Origin: Methylomarinum sp.
Lineage (GTDB): Bacteria > Pseudomonadota > Gammaproteobacteria > Methylococcales > Methylomonadaceae
DNA length: 11,531 nucleotides
Direction: 5' to 3'
Assembly (NCBI GenBank): GCA_013139755.1
Contig: WTAG01000181.1
Coordinates: 1-11,531, forward strand
Shown here: positions 1-9,400 of the stretch, one piece after another
How positions within the stretch are numbered: the stretch's first letter is position 1
How the letters are laid out: each line of letters opens with the position of its first letter
Notes under the pieces: generated by a model
The model's input: only the letters and a program-made list of their open reading frames with translations
The model's database searches: none
Told to the model about the DNA's origin: nothing
Position numbers and translations under genes: made by a program

Positions 1-390
1 ATACTTGAGTTTTATTTCCTACGAATTTTTCCTGTAATACATCTTGTGTCAAGATGATTAATGGATTAATGTCATGTGAAATAAAATCCAGCCGTTCTTG
101 CGGATAATCTGGGTCTAAGGGGACATACGCTCCTCCTGCTTTCAAAATTCCCAGTAAACCAATTACCATTTCTAATGATCGCTTAATGCATAAGCCAACA
201 AGTACGTCAGGACCAACACCTTTTTCTTGCAAATAATAAGCTAACTGATTGGACTTACAATTGAGTTCCTCGTAAGTCAGAGCGTTATCTTCGAAAACAA
301 GAGCTATAGCACTTGGTGTTTTGTTAACTTGCTCTTCAAACATTTGGTGAATGAAATATTTCTGTGGAAAATTAATTGTAGTTTTATTCC
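1..390 (-). other. Start of second adenylation domain, downstream protein, cut by window edge
   Basis: About 127 residues of the A-domain N-terminus are visible. They include LTYEELNCKSNQLAYYL, GVGPDVLVGL, LGILKAGGAYVPLDPDYP and RLDFISHDI. The pocket-forming region is beyond the window, so the substrate is unknown. The sequence is very close to the serine A domain of the same protein. Confidence 0.9.
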
Positions 391-400
391 AATTGACCAG
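1..400 (-). repeat. Diverged internal copy of 4573..4972 (A-domain starts)
   Basis: The two A-domain N-termini of the downstream gene align without gaps at an offset of 4572 bases over the part compared. From 71 to 188 against 4643 to 4760 I count roughly four identical bases in five. The matching region of the upstream gene (near 8000..8170) is clearly less similar. This suggests an internal duplication or gene conversion. Confidence 0.7.
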
Positions 401-3400
401 AATTTGTTGAGTTTCCTGTTGAGTCAATAGTGATAATTCCGATACACGACTGTTAGGGTTATTAACAAATACTCTAAATAAATTATCTAAATGCACCAAC
501 ATTATAGAAATCGCTTTAGCGTCAAACAGGCTTTTATCATAGCTAATATTCAGCTTGATTTCAGAACCGGGATATACTGAAATGGTTAATGGATAACTAG
601 TTTGGTCAACTACATTGATATCATTAACCTCTAAATCTGCGACAGTTTGCATCAGCGCTTGATCTATCGGATAATTTTCAAACACCAATAGACTTTTAAA
701 TAAAGATAATCCATGTGGTATATCAGACCAACCTTGGATTTTTACCAATGGAGTATGTTCATAGCTATGCGACTTTTGATTTTGTACAAACAGTTTTTTT
801 AGCCAGTCAATAGTAGAGCATTTAGGTAAAATTTTCACTCGAATTGGTAAGGTGTTGATGAACAGGCCTACCATTGTTTCAATTCCATTTAATTCGGCAG
901 ACCGCCCAGCTGTCGTAGCACCAAAGACAATATCCCTTTCGCCACTGTATTTACTTAGCAAAAGTGCCCAGGCACCTTGCACCAAGGTATTCAAAGTAAG
1001 CTGATGCTGTTTTGCAAAATTTTGTAGTGCGAAAGTTTGTTCAGCAGACACGCTTAATAGTTCATTTGCATACACTAATTGCTCTGTGTGAGCAGAAACA
1101 ATCGTTGGTTTTTCTATACTCAGCGATGTAGGTGCCTTAAACCCATTCAGTATTTCTTTCCAGTATACTTCACTCGCTGCGACATCCTGACATTGCAACC
1201 ATGAGATATAGTCACGATAAGGTCTTACCACAGGCAACACTGGTTTATGCCCCTGAATCAGTGTTCCATATACGACAAAAACCTCTTTCAAAATTAAAGG
1301 GTTGCTCCATCCATCCAACAACACATGATGATGACTCCAGAAAAAATAATGTGATAATTCCGAACAACGTACTAACCCCAACCTCATTAAAGGTACATGA
1401 GTAAAATCAAAGCCTGTTTTTTGATCTTCCTTCAGTAATTTTCGCCACCGAATCTCATGCTCTTGTTTTGGAAAATCACACCAGTCAAATTCAGTTATTG
1501 GTAATTGAACGTGTTTATGTACTATTTGAACCGGAGTGTCCTGATTTTCTAATTGAAAACGAGTTCGTAGAATAGGATGTCTATTAATAACTAGTTGCCA
1601 GGCTTGTTTAAATACTGGAACATCTAGTTGACCTTGTAAATGGCAACCAAGTTGTATGCAATAAACACCTGAGTCAGGTGTATACAAACTATGAAATATC
1701 AATCCGTGCTGTAGTGGTGCAAGCGGATAAACATCCTCAATTTGCCTTGGTGGCAAATTTAAAATATCCAAATCAGTCTGCTTCAAAGAAATTAAAGGAA
1801 AATCCGAGGGAGTGTATGCGCCTGTATCAGGTAATAAACAATGTGTAATTAATGCATTAAGGTGCTGCAAATAATTTTCTGCTAACCGTTCTATTGTATC
1901 TTTACAATATCTTTCACCACTGTAACTCCAACTGACCTGAAACCGTCCTTCTGAAATACTACTAATAATTTCCAACTCATGTGATCGAACATTTGCAGAG
2001 TCACAATTTTCACCCACCTTATCCAGAATGGGTTTCAAAAGAGCATCCTCCTTTATTACTGCATCGAGTTGCCCCAGATAATTCCATAGTATTTGTGCTT
2101 GGGGAAATAGAGCTAATTGATCAACAATATCAGGATCTTTTGTCAAGTACCGTAATAACCCATAGCTGATGCCCTTTTGTGGGACGCTGCGCAATTGCTC
2201 CTTAATCATCTGCACTGTATCACTCAAGGATGTATTGATTGGAAGATTCAACAACAATGGAAATAGGCTAGTAAACCACCCTACTGTCCGCGAAACATCC
2301 AAATCATTTACAATCTCTTCACGACCATGACCTTCCATATCAATTAAAAGGGTTTTGTATTGAGTCCATTCAACTAGTGTAAGAGCCAACGCACTCAGTA
2401 ACAGTTCTTCTGTCGTTGTGCGGTATGCTGCTGAAACTTCATGCAACAAGGCATGTGTTTCGAGCTCTGTTAACAATAAAGTGACTGAATTTTCTGTAGC
2501 AAATGAACGCCCCCCGTCAGGAAAATCAACAGGTAATGAGGGAACTTTCTGACGCAGTGAATTTAACCAATACTCCTTATTAAGTGACACAGACCCAGAA
2601 CGAACTTGACTTATGATTTGTTCTGCCCACTGTTTAAATGATGTGGTTTTTGCAGGTAAAACAACTTTCTGATCTGTCTGTAATTGATGACAAATACTCA
2701 TCAAGTCTTCCAGTAAGATTCTCCATGAAACACCATCTATTACTAAATGATGAATAACTATCAATACCCGACTATTTATATGCTGACCATAATTGAACCA
2801 AACAACTCTCAACAAAGGACCATTTGTTAAACCTAAATTAGACTGCATTTTTGATGTAATGGATACTTGTTCTAATGCTTGCAGTTCCGAAGGTACTGTA
2901 GACAAATCAATATGAGTAAAAAAAGTTTCATCTTCATCTTTCAAATTATATTGCTGCCATTTTTCCTGTTTCTGAGAAAACCTTAGCCGCAATGCATCAT
3001 GATGAATCAGCAGATGTTTAACTGCATGATGTAAAATTTCAGCCCCCCCCCCTCCTTTTGCTTCAAAAAACAGAGCTTGATTCCAATGATTAGGATTAGC
3101 TAACTGTTGTTCAAAAAACCAACGTTGAATAGGCATCAAAGGTACCGATCCATTCACCTGCCCCTGTTCAGATTGTATTGTATTTCCTTTGTTTGCCTCT
3201 ATTGCCAAAGACTCAATAGTTTGATTTTGAAACAACTGTCTTGGTGTAATAACGATCCCTGCTTGCCGAGCACGACTCACAACCTGAATGCTGAGAATCG
3301 AATCACCTCCCAGTTCAAAAAAATTGTCATGTATTCCTATTTGTTTAATGCCCAACAATTGGCTCCATATATCTACCAAAATTTCTTCCGTATCTGTTCT

Positions 3401-6400
3401 AGGTGCTAGGTATTGTCTCTTGTTCTCTTCGTTAAAGTCTAAAGCTGGTAATCGCTTACGATCAAGTTTGCCATTAGCACTTAGCGGCATTTCTGCTACG
3501 CTCATAAAAGCGGTAGGAACCATATAGTCTGGCAATTTTTCTTTTAAAAATTCTTTTAGTATTTCGACATTAACACTATTAGACTGAGAAGTTACATAAT
3601 AAGCCACTAAATACTTGTTTCCTGATGAACTTTCTCCGACCGTGACAGCTGTTTCTTTAATATCAGGATATGCCAGTAACTTAGCTTCAATTTCTCCAAG
3701 TTCAACTCTGAATCCCCGTATTTTTACTTGGTAGTCAATTCGGTCCAAGTATTCAATATTTCCATCTTGCTGATAACGTACCAAATCCCCCGTCTTGTAT
3801 ATTCGACTACCATCAGAAACGAAAGGGTGAGGGATAAACTGCTCAGCAGTAAGCTCTGCACGATTTATATATCCCCGGCTCAACCCGATACCACCAATAA
3901 ATAGTTCTCCAGTCGCACCTACAGGTACTGGGTTGAATCGCTGATCAAGAATATAAAGGCTCATGTTTGCTATCGGCTTACCAATTGGAATGATCTTTTT
4001 TGTAAGATCCTTTTTACAAGTCCATGCAGAAACATCAATTGAAGCTTCAGTCGGTCCATAGAGATTATGTAATTTTGCACGAGATTTTTGATAAAATTGA
4101 CTGACTAAACCTACTAACAATGCTTCACCACTGCAAATAACATGTTTAATCGAGGTGCAGTTTTCCACGCCTGGTGTGTCTATAAAGACATTCAACATGG
4201 AAGGCACGAAGTGTAAAATAGTGATTTTCTGTTGCCTAATCGTATTAATTAACCCCTGACTGTCTTTATGTTCTCCAGGCTTAGCGACAACAAGGCGTGC
4301 TCCTACCATCAAAGGCCAAAAAAATTCCCAGACCGAGACATCAAAACTATATGGGGTTTTTTGTAAGACTCGATCGATAGGACTCAATTGATATTGTTCC
4401 TGCATCCACTGCAATCGATTTAAAATACCTTTGTGCGGTATTCCAGTACCCTTCGGCTGACCAGTCGATCCAGATGTATAAATACAATAGGCAAGATTTT
4501 CAGGTAATAAAGCTACCTTTAGGTTATCACTTGTTTCTTTTGTTAACTCAACCCAATCCATATCTAAACAAAAGACCTCAATTGTATTTTCTTTAAACTT
4601 TTTCCTTAATGCTTTCTGAGTCAAAATAATCGGAGGATCTATATCATGTAACATAAAGTCCAGTCGGTCTTTAGGGTAATCTGGATCTAACGGCACATAG
4701 GCTCCCCCTGCTTTCATGATGCCTAACAAGCCAATTACCATTTCCAGTGATCTCTCCATGAGAATACCAACCAGTACATCAGGACCAACACCTTGTGCCT
4801 TTAAATAATGAGCTAATTGATTGGCTTTATTGTTCAGCTCTACATACGTCATCGACTGGTCTGCAAAAACAACAGCAATTGAATTCGGGGTTCTCTGCAC
4901 TTGATCTTCAATCAATTGATGAATATATTTTTCCTGAGAAAAATCCACCTGAGTAGCATTCCAATCCACAAGAATTTGTTGTTTGTCTACCTGCGTTAAT
5001 ACAGGTAATTCTGATATATGACTCTGAGGTTGATGAACAATACTGTACAATAAAGTCTCAAAGTATTTTGCCATTATGATAATTGATGACTCATCAAACA
5101 AATCAGTGCTATATTCAAAATGACAAATAATTTCTTTCTCTTGCTGGACAGCAAGCAAGGTCAAATCAAACTTCGAGGTTTTTGTCTCTAACTCTTCCTG
5201 CTGAAAATGTAAGCCCGTTTTTATATTAAAATCTACATGGAGCGTTTGAAAAGCAAACATTACCTGAAAAATAGGATGACGACTTAGAGTTCGATCTGGA
5301 TTTAATGCCTCCACTAACTGCTCAAAAGGCAAGTCTTGATATTTTTGTGCATCCATCAAATGAGTTCGTATTTGCTGTAATAACGCTGTGTATTTAGGGT
5401 TTCCAGATAGATTGGCAGGCATCACCAGTGTGTTGACAAAAAAGCCTATCATCTTTTCTATTTCTGCCCGGTTTCTATTTGCAGCCGGATAACCGATGCA
5501 TATTTCATTTTGCCCTGTATAACGATGTAATAGCACATTAAATGCGGTCAATAACATCATAAATAAAGTTACATTTTGTTCTTTGCTTAAATTAACTATA
5601 GCTATACTTAATGACTCAGGTAAAGTTAACGAATAAATTCCTCCCTGAAAACTTTGTTCTAAAGGTCGTATATTATCGCACGGCAACTCTAACACCCAGG
5701 GTGTACTCTGGAGCAACTGTTTCCAATAATTCAGTTGTTGTTGTAATTTTTTTTCGTTTAGAAAACTACGCTGCCAATAACAGAAATCAGAATACTGTAT
5801 AGCCAGTTTTTGAAGGTCTGAGGGGGTACCTGTCATATAGGTCAAATAAAGATCACTTACCTCTTGAATTATAATACCTAATGACCATTCATCCGAAACA
5901 ATATGATGCATAGTTAATAACAATATTGATTCTTCAGGGCTTAACACCAGAAGTCTAGTGCGTATCATGGGGGCTTTCAATAAATTGAACGGTTTTTGCG
6001 CTTCTATTGTTTTTAGTTGTTCTATTTCTAATTTTAATTTTAACTCGCTTAGACCTCCCAAATCAGTCATATGAATTTTTGTCTCTACACTATCAATAAC
6101 TGTCGATTTTGCATGCCCGCCTTCCGCTTCAAATGTAGTTCGAAAAACTTCATGCCTATATACAAGCTCATTAATACATTGTTGCAATAAGACAGTGTTT
6201 AAAAGTCCAGATATTCGTATTGCGCTGGCAACATTATAAAAAGGATTATCTGGATCCATCTGTGCAAGAAACCACAATCGTTCTTGTGCAAAAGATAATG
6301 GTTTTTCGGCTGTCTCATTTTTCTTTATACTATTTTTAATATTTGTTTTTTGCTCTTTTAGTCTCATCGATAAAAGAGCTTGTTTTTCTTTTGAAAGGTT

Positions 6401-6427
6401 TTTAATTCGACTATTAAGAGTGGACAT
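1..6427 (-). CDS. Non-ribosomal peptide synthetase, C-A(Ser)-T-E-C-A..., C-terminus beyond window
   Basis: A multidomain cytosolic enzyme that adds D-serine and then at least one more residue to a growing peptide. The frame is open for 2142 codons, from the ATG at 6427..6425 to the window edge, with no stop. Approximate domains by residue: basic linker 1-42, C 43-480, A 498-995, T 1000-1075, E 1090-1545, C 1558-2010, start of A 2016-2142. The A domain has the serine code DVWHISLIDK. The start is chosen because it lies 43 bases after the previous stop, has AGGT just upstream, and leaves a short linker before the C-domain motif PLSFAQERLWFL. The frame stays intact through a run of ten G. Oddities are HHIVSDE instead of HHxxxDG in the first C domain and YLDRID instead of YLGRxD in the A domain. 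NRPS identity is certain; the product is unknown. Confidence 0.97.
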   Translation of the reverse strand, partial: MSTLNSRIKNLSKEKQALLSMRLKEQKTNIKNSIKKNETAEKPLSFAQERLWFLAQMDPDNPFYNVASAIRISGLLNTVLLQQCINELVYRHEVFRTTFEAEGGHAKSTVIDSVETKIHMTDLGGLSELKLKLEIEQLKTIEAQKPFNLLKAPMIRTRLLVLSPEESILLLTMHHIVSDEWSLGIIIQEVSDLYLTYMTGTPSDLQKLAIQYSDFCYWQRSFLNEKKLQQQLNYWKQLLQSTPWVLELPCDNIRPLEQSFQGGIYSLTLPESLSIAIVNLSKEQNVTLFMMLLTAFNVLLHRYTGQNEICIGYPAANRNRAEIEKMIGFFVNTLVMPANLSGNPKYTALLQQIRTHLMDAQKYQDLPFEQLVEALNPDRTLSRHPIFQVMFAFQTLHVDFNIKTGLHFQQEELETKTSKFDLTLLAVQQEKEIICHFEYSTDLFDESSIIIMAKYFETLLYSIVHQPQSHISELPVLTQVDKQQILVDWNATQVDFSQEKYIHQLIEDQVQRTPNSIAVVFADQSMTYVELNNKANQLAHYLKAQGVGPDVLVGILMERSLEMVIGLLGIMKAGGAYVPLDPDYPKDRLDFMLHDIDPPIILTQKALRKKFKENTIEVFCLDMDWVELTKETSDNLKVALLPENLAYCIYTSGSTGQPKGTGIPHKGILNRLQWMQEQYQLSPIDRVLQKTPYSFDVSVWEFFWPLMVGARLVVAKPGEHKDSQGLINTIRQQKITILHFVPSMLNVFIDTPGVENCTSIKHVICSGEALLVGLVSQFYQKSRAKLHNLYGPTEASIDVSAWTCKKDLTKKIIPIGKPIANMSLYILDQRFNPVPVGATGELFIGGIGLSRGYINRAELTAEQFIPHPFVSDGSRIYKTGDLVRYQQDGNIEYLDRIDYQVKIRGFRVELGEIEAKLLAYPDIKETAVTVGESSSGNKYLVAYYVTSQSNSVNVEILKEFLKEKLPDYMVPTAFMSVAEMPLSANGKLDRKRLPALDFNEENKRQYLAPRTDTEEILVDIWSQLLGIKQIGIHDNFFELGGDSILSIQVVSRARQAGIVITPRQLFQNQTIESLAIEANKGNTIQSEQGQVNGSVPLMPIQRWFFEQQLANPNHWNQALFFEAKGGGGAEILHHAVKHLLIHHDALRLRFSQKQEKWQQYNLKDEDETFFTHIDLSTVPSELQALEQVSITSKMQSNLGLTNGPLLRVVWFNYGQHINSRVLIVIHHLVIDGVSWRILLEDLMSICHQLQTDQKVVLPAKTTSFKQWAEQIISQVRSGSVSLNKEYWLNSLRQKVPSLPVDFPDGGRSFATENSVTLLLTELETHALLHEVSAAYRTTTEELLLSALALTLVEWTQYKTLLIDMEGHGREEIVNDLDVSRTVGWFTSLFPLLLNLPINTSLSDTVQMIKEQLRSVPQKGISYGLLRYLTKDPDIVDQLALFPQAQILWNYLGQLDAVIKEDALLKPILDKVGENCDSANVRSHELEIISSISEGRFQVSWSYSGERYCKDTIERLAENYLQHLNALITHCLLPDTGAYTPSDFPLISLKQTDLDILNLPPRQIEDVYPLAPLQHGLIFHSLYTPDSGVYCIQLGCHLQGQLDVPVFKQAWQLVINRHPILRTRFQLENQDTPVQIVHKHVQLPITEFDWCDFPKQEHEIRWRKLLKEDQKTGFDFTHVPLMRLGLVRCSELSHYFFWSHHHVLLDGWSNPLILKEVFVVYGTLIQGHKPVLPVVRPYRDYISWLQCQDVAASEVYWKEILNGFKAPTSLSIEKPTIVSAHTEQLVYANELLSVSAEQTFALQNFAKQHQLTLNTLVQGAWALLLSKYSGERDIVFGATTAGRSAELNGIETMVGLFINTLPIRVKILPKCSTIDWLKKLFVQNQKSHSYEHTPLVKIQGWSDIPHGLSLFKSLLVFENYPIDQALMQTVADLEVNDINVVDQTSYPLTISVYPGSEIKLNISYDKSLFDAKAISIMLVHLDNLFRVFVNNPNSRVSELSLLTQQETQQILVNWNKTTINFPQKYFIHQMFEEQVNKTPSAIALVFEDNALTYEELNCKSNQLAYYLQEKGVGPDVLVGLCIKRSLEMVIGLLGILKAGGAYVPLDPDYPQERLDFISHDINPLIILTQDVLQEKFVGNKTQV
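395..1755 (-). other. Second condensation domain, downstream protein (D-donor type, DCL)
   Basis: It joins the peptide ending in D-Ser to the next amino acid. It starts IEDVYPLAPLQHGLIFHSL, like the post-E C domain of the upstream protein, which it resembles along its length (for example GLFINTLPIRV and VFENYPID). The active-site motif HHVLLDG is intact (H1700, H1701, D1705, G1706). D-donor specificity is inferred from the E domain before it. Confidence 0.9.
1790..3165 (-). other. Epimerization domain, downstream protein
   Basis: It converts the newly added serine from L to D on its carrier. Motifs: PIQRWFFE (from about residue 1098), HHLVIDGVSW (H1226, H1227, D1231, G1232), EGHGRE (E1365), RTVGWFTSLFP, GISYGLLRYL and WNYLGQLD. 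All catalytic residues are in place and closer to consensus than in the upstream E domain. A run of ten G in the coding strand encodes four glycines near the start of the domain without breaking the frame. Confidence 0.95.
3043..3052 (-). repeat. Homopolymer of ten G in the coding strand
   Basis: Ten C on the plus strand read as ten G in the gene, within GGA GGG GGG GGG GCT, coding for Gly-Gly-Gly-Gly-Ala. The frame continues correctly on both sides. The equivalent stretch of the upstream E domain has the same number of residues but no such run. Confidence 0.95.
3205..3430 (-). other. Peptidyl carrier domain, downstream protein (E-type)
   Basis: The attachment site is DNFFELGGDSILSIQ, with the phosphopantetheine serine at residue 1043 (codon 3301..3299). 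The GGDSI form again matches the E domain that follows. The T-to-E region closely resembles that of the upstream protein. Confidence 0.95.
3445..4950 (-). other. Adenylation domain for serine, downstream protein
   Basis: It activates L-serine. Core motifs: MTYVELNNKANQLAHYL, YTSGSTGQPKG, YSFDVSVWEFFW, NLYGPTEAS, YKTGDLVRY, DRIDYQVKIRG and ANGKLDRKRLP. The pocket residues are D696, V697, W700, H739, I764, S766, L789, I797, D798 and K987, giving DVWHISLIDK, which matches the established serine codes (EntF and syringomycin-type). One oddity is Asp in place of the common Gly in YLGRxD of motif A8. Confidence 0.95.
4980..6301 (-). other. First condensation domain, downstream protein (LCL type)
   Basis: It accepts the peptide from T2 of the upstream protein and joins it to serine. 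It begins PLSFAQERLWFLAQMDP, the start typical of C domains taking an L-residue donor, which fits the absence of E in the preceding module. The active-site motif reads HHIVSDE (residues 174-180): both histidines and the aspartate are kept but the usual Gly is Glu (codon GAA). Later landmarks are RNRAEIEKMIGFFVNTL and YQDLPFEQLVEAL. It is full length and probably functional. Confidence 0.92.
6302..6427 (-). other. Basic N-terminal linker, probable docking segment
   Basis: The first 42 residues precede the C domain. They contain eleven Lys or Arg and four Glu, and include the helix-like run LSKEKQALLSMRLKEQK. Similar short segments stand before the first C domain in other NRPS subunits. The opposite charge to the upstream protein's tail suggests they pair. 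Confidence 0.6.
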
Positions 6428-6470
6428 GTTTAACCTATAGTAAATAAATTGTAATTATGAGTATTAAAAA
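6428..6470 (-). promoter_or_regulatory. 43-base intergenic gap with weak ribosome binding site
   Basis: The gap is AT-rich and has no inverted repeat or T-run typical of a terminator, so read-through from the upstream gene is expected. On the coding strand AGGT (6436..6433) lies five bases before the ATG. This is a weak but well-placed Shine-Dalgarno and supports the start at 6427. I see no convincing separate promoter. Confidence 0.65.
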
Positions 6471-9400
6471 TCATTCCAATAAATTGTCACTAACTTCTTC
6501 ATCAGACAGTAGCTCTAACTCATTTAATAATTCTAAAATATCCAGCTCGCCCTGTTGTTCTATTTGTAGTTGGATAATTGATTCTGACAATTCAGAAATT
6601 GTTGGTTTATAGAACAAGGTATCGACTGACATTTCAATATTAAAAACCTGTTGAATTCGGCTTGTAACTTGTATAGCTAACAATGAATGTCCGCCTAATT
6701 CAAAAAAATCCTGATGAATCCCCACTTCATTAATTTGTAGCACCTCGGCCCAAATACTCGCTATTTCTAACCCGACTGGATCGATAGGAAGTTCTACGGG
6801 TTTCTTTGTACAATGATTAATTTCAACAACTTCCTGTAATGCTTGCTGATTTACTTTCGCATTGGCATTTAAAGGCATATGATCAATAATAACGAATGTT
6901 ACAGGCAACATATAACTAGGCAACTGCTGCAACAGATATTTTTTTATACCAACCAAATCTAGATCTGCTTTCTGATCTGATACGACATAAGCCACCAATT
7001 GCACTAACTCACCTTGTGCTAGCACAACCGCTTCTTTTATATCAGGATGCTCTAACAAACAACTTTCAATCTCTCCCAGCTCAATTCGATGACCTCTTAT
7101 TTTTACTTGATGATCAATACGACCTAAAAATTCAATATTGCCATCCGACTTATAACGCGCCAGATCCCCAGTGCGATATAAACGGTTACCATGATGACTA
7201 GAAAAAGGATCAGGAATAAATTTTTCGGCTGTTAAAGAGAATTGATTTAGATAACCTCGGGTAATACCTATACCTCCAATAACAAGCTCTCCAGCGATAC
7301 CTACTGGCAATGGGTTTAGATTTCTATCCAGAATATAAATTTGCATATTTGCTATCGGACTACCTATTGAAACAGCACCACTTTGTTTATCATCAGTGAC
7401 TGCATACACACTACTCCAGACAGTGCCCTCTGTTGGGCCATATTCGTTATATAACTTAACATTAGGTACATTTTGATAATGTTTGGCTACCACTTCTCTT
7501 GTACATGCTTCCCCGGCGACTATGACCGTGTTAAGTGTCGCTAATGATTGCTCTGAAACATGCTCTAAAAGTTCACTATAGAGTGAAGGTAAGCCCAAGA
7601 GATGAGTCACTTTATTTTGTTTAATGACTGTTCCAATTTCCCAAGGGTCTTTGCTAGTATTTTCATCTACTAGGCATAAACACCCACCTTGTATAAATGT
7701 CCAAAAAATACCGGCAACGGAGCTGTCAAAAGCAAATGATGACAATAGTAGATATCGACTGACTGGTTCCTGATAATACTGTGTTCTCGCCCAAACTGAA
7801 TTAACCAGATTACCATGATTTACCACTACACCTTTCGGCTTTCCTGTTGAGCCTGAAGTGTAAATAACATAGGCACAGTTATCGGCCGTTACCAGGGTAT
7901 CTGGATTATGGAAATCATTTTGACTGTATTCTGAATCAATATTATCAATACTAATTAGCTTAGTGCCTTCGGCAACTGATAATGATTCAATCAAATCTGT
8001 CTGACTAAGCAATAATGCTATTTCGGCATCATTTAATACAAAATTAATACGCTCTACTGGGTAAGCAGGATCTATTGGCACATAACAAGCGCCTGATTTT
8101 AAAATAGCCATTATCCCAATCACTAGGTTTAAAGATCGTTCCATACAGATGCCAACCCTGGTCTCTGTTCCTGCCCCTTTTAGAATAAGATAATGCGCTA
8201 ACTGGTTTGCTTGCTTATTTAGCTCTGTATAGCTAATAAACTCTCCCATAAACATAACTGCTGTTGCATCAGGTGTTTTTGCCGCTTGAGTTTCGAATAA
8301 AGTATGAATACAGATATTCTCGGGATAGTAAGCCTGTGTTGCATTCCATCGCTGCACTTGTTGTGTATTCTCATGTTCATTCAACAAGATTAACTGATGT
8401 ATCCACTTATTTTTGTCATTGCTAATGGCATTTAGTGCTTGATGAAAATGATTTAATAATTTTTTGATGTCCTCTTCTTCAAACTGCTGAGTATCATAAA
8501 TTATCTTCACGGTTAATTCCAAACCAGGAAAAACAGCAACCGTCAAAGGATAATTCGTTCTCTCTATCGTTGTTACATCCTGAATAGCAAAGGAACTCTG
8601 TTGCTCTAATGCCTGTTGATCCAGCGGGTAATTCTCAAACACTACAATACTATCGAACAATGATTGTTTTGACGCAATATCACTCCATTTTTGCACATCA
8701 GACAATGCTGTGTGTTCATATTGACGCATCTGTAGATTTTGCGCCTGAATCTGTTGTAACCAATCAATAATGCTATCATTTTGACTACTTTGTATCCGTA
8801 GGGGTAAGGTGTTAATAAATAATCCCACTATTTCATCGACAACCTTTATCTCAGCTGATCGACCCGAGACAGTAACGCCGAAAACAACATCCTGTTCATT
8901 GCTATAGGTACTCAATACTAAAGCCCAGGCCGACTGTAACAAGGTATTTAGAGTCACTTTATGTTGTTTAGTAAAGCTCTTAAAGTGGATGGTTTCTTCT
9001 TCAACCAGAATGCTTTCTAACTCAGCATATTCCGTATTAGCTAGATGCTCTTCATCTACTGGTTTTTCGATTCCCAATCGAGTCGGTACGATAAAATTTT
9101 GTAATCTGCTTTTCCAGTAATCTTCCTGCACATCTCTATCCTGCTCTCCTATCCATTCAAGATAGTTTTTATAAGGAGGTGCTGCCGGTAAAAAGGAAGG
9201 AGCCCCCTTAAGTTTCAATGCGTAGCGATTAAACACTTCTGCAAACAATAATGACGACGACCAGCCATCCAGTACAATATGGTGATGAGTCCAAATGAAA
9301 TAAAACTGTTCATCACCCATATGAATCAGTGTTAAACGCATTAAGGGGGGGCTTGATAAATCGATGATTAGTTTTCTATCATTTTCTGAATACTGTCGAC

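Noticed and set aside
3043..3052. The ten-base homopolymer as an actual frameshift in the gene
   Set aside because: The frame is correct on both sides and the loop has the same length as in the other E domain, so as given the gene is intact.
1201..3527. Short plus-strand open frames, among them 1201-1404, 1981-2169, 3107-3409 and 3288-3527
   Set aside because: They lie wholly opposite conserved NRPS domains on the minus strand and show no recognisable protein of their own.
6428..6470. A terminator or separate promoter between the two genes
   Set aside because: No hairpin with a T-run and no convincing -35/-10 pair is visible in these 43 bases.
6474..6580. A thioesterase or other release domain at the end of the upstream protein
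   Set aside because: Only about 35 residues follow the carrier domain and there is no GxSxG motif; the segment is an acidic tail.
5611..7201. Short plus-strand open frames at 5611-5802 and 7016-7201
   Set aside because: They are antisense to a C domain and an A domain and have no independent sign of coding.
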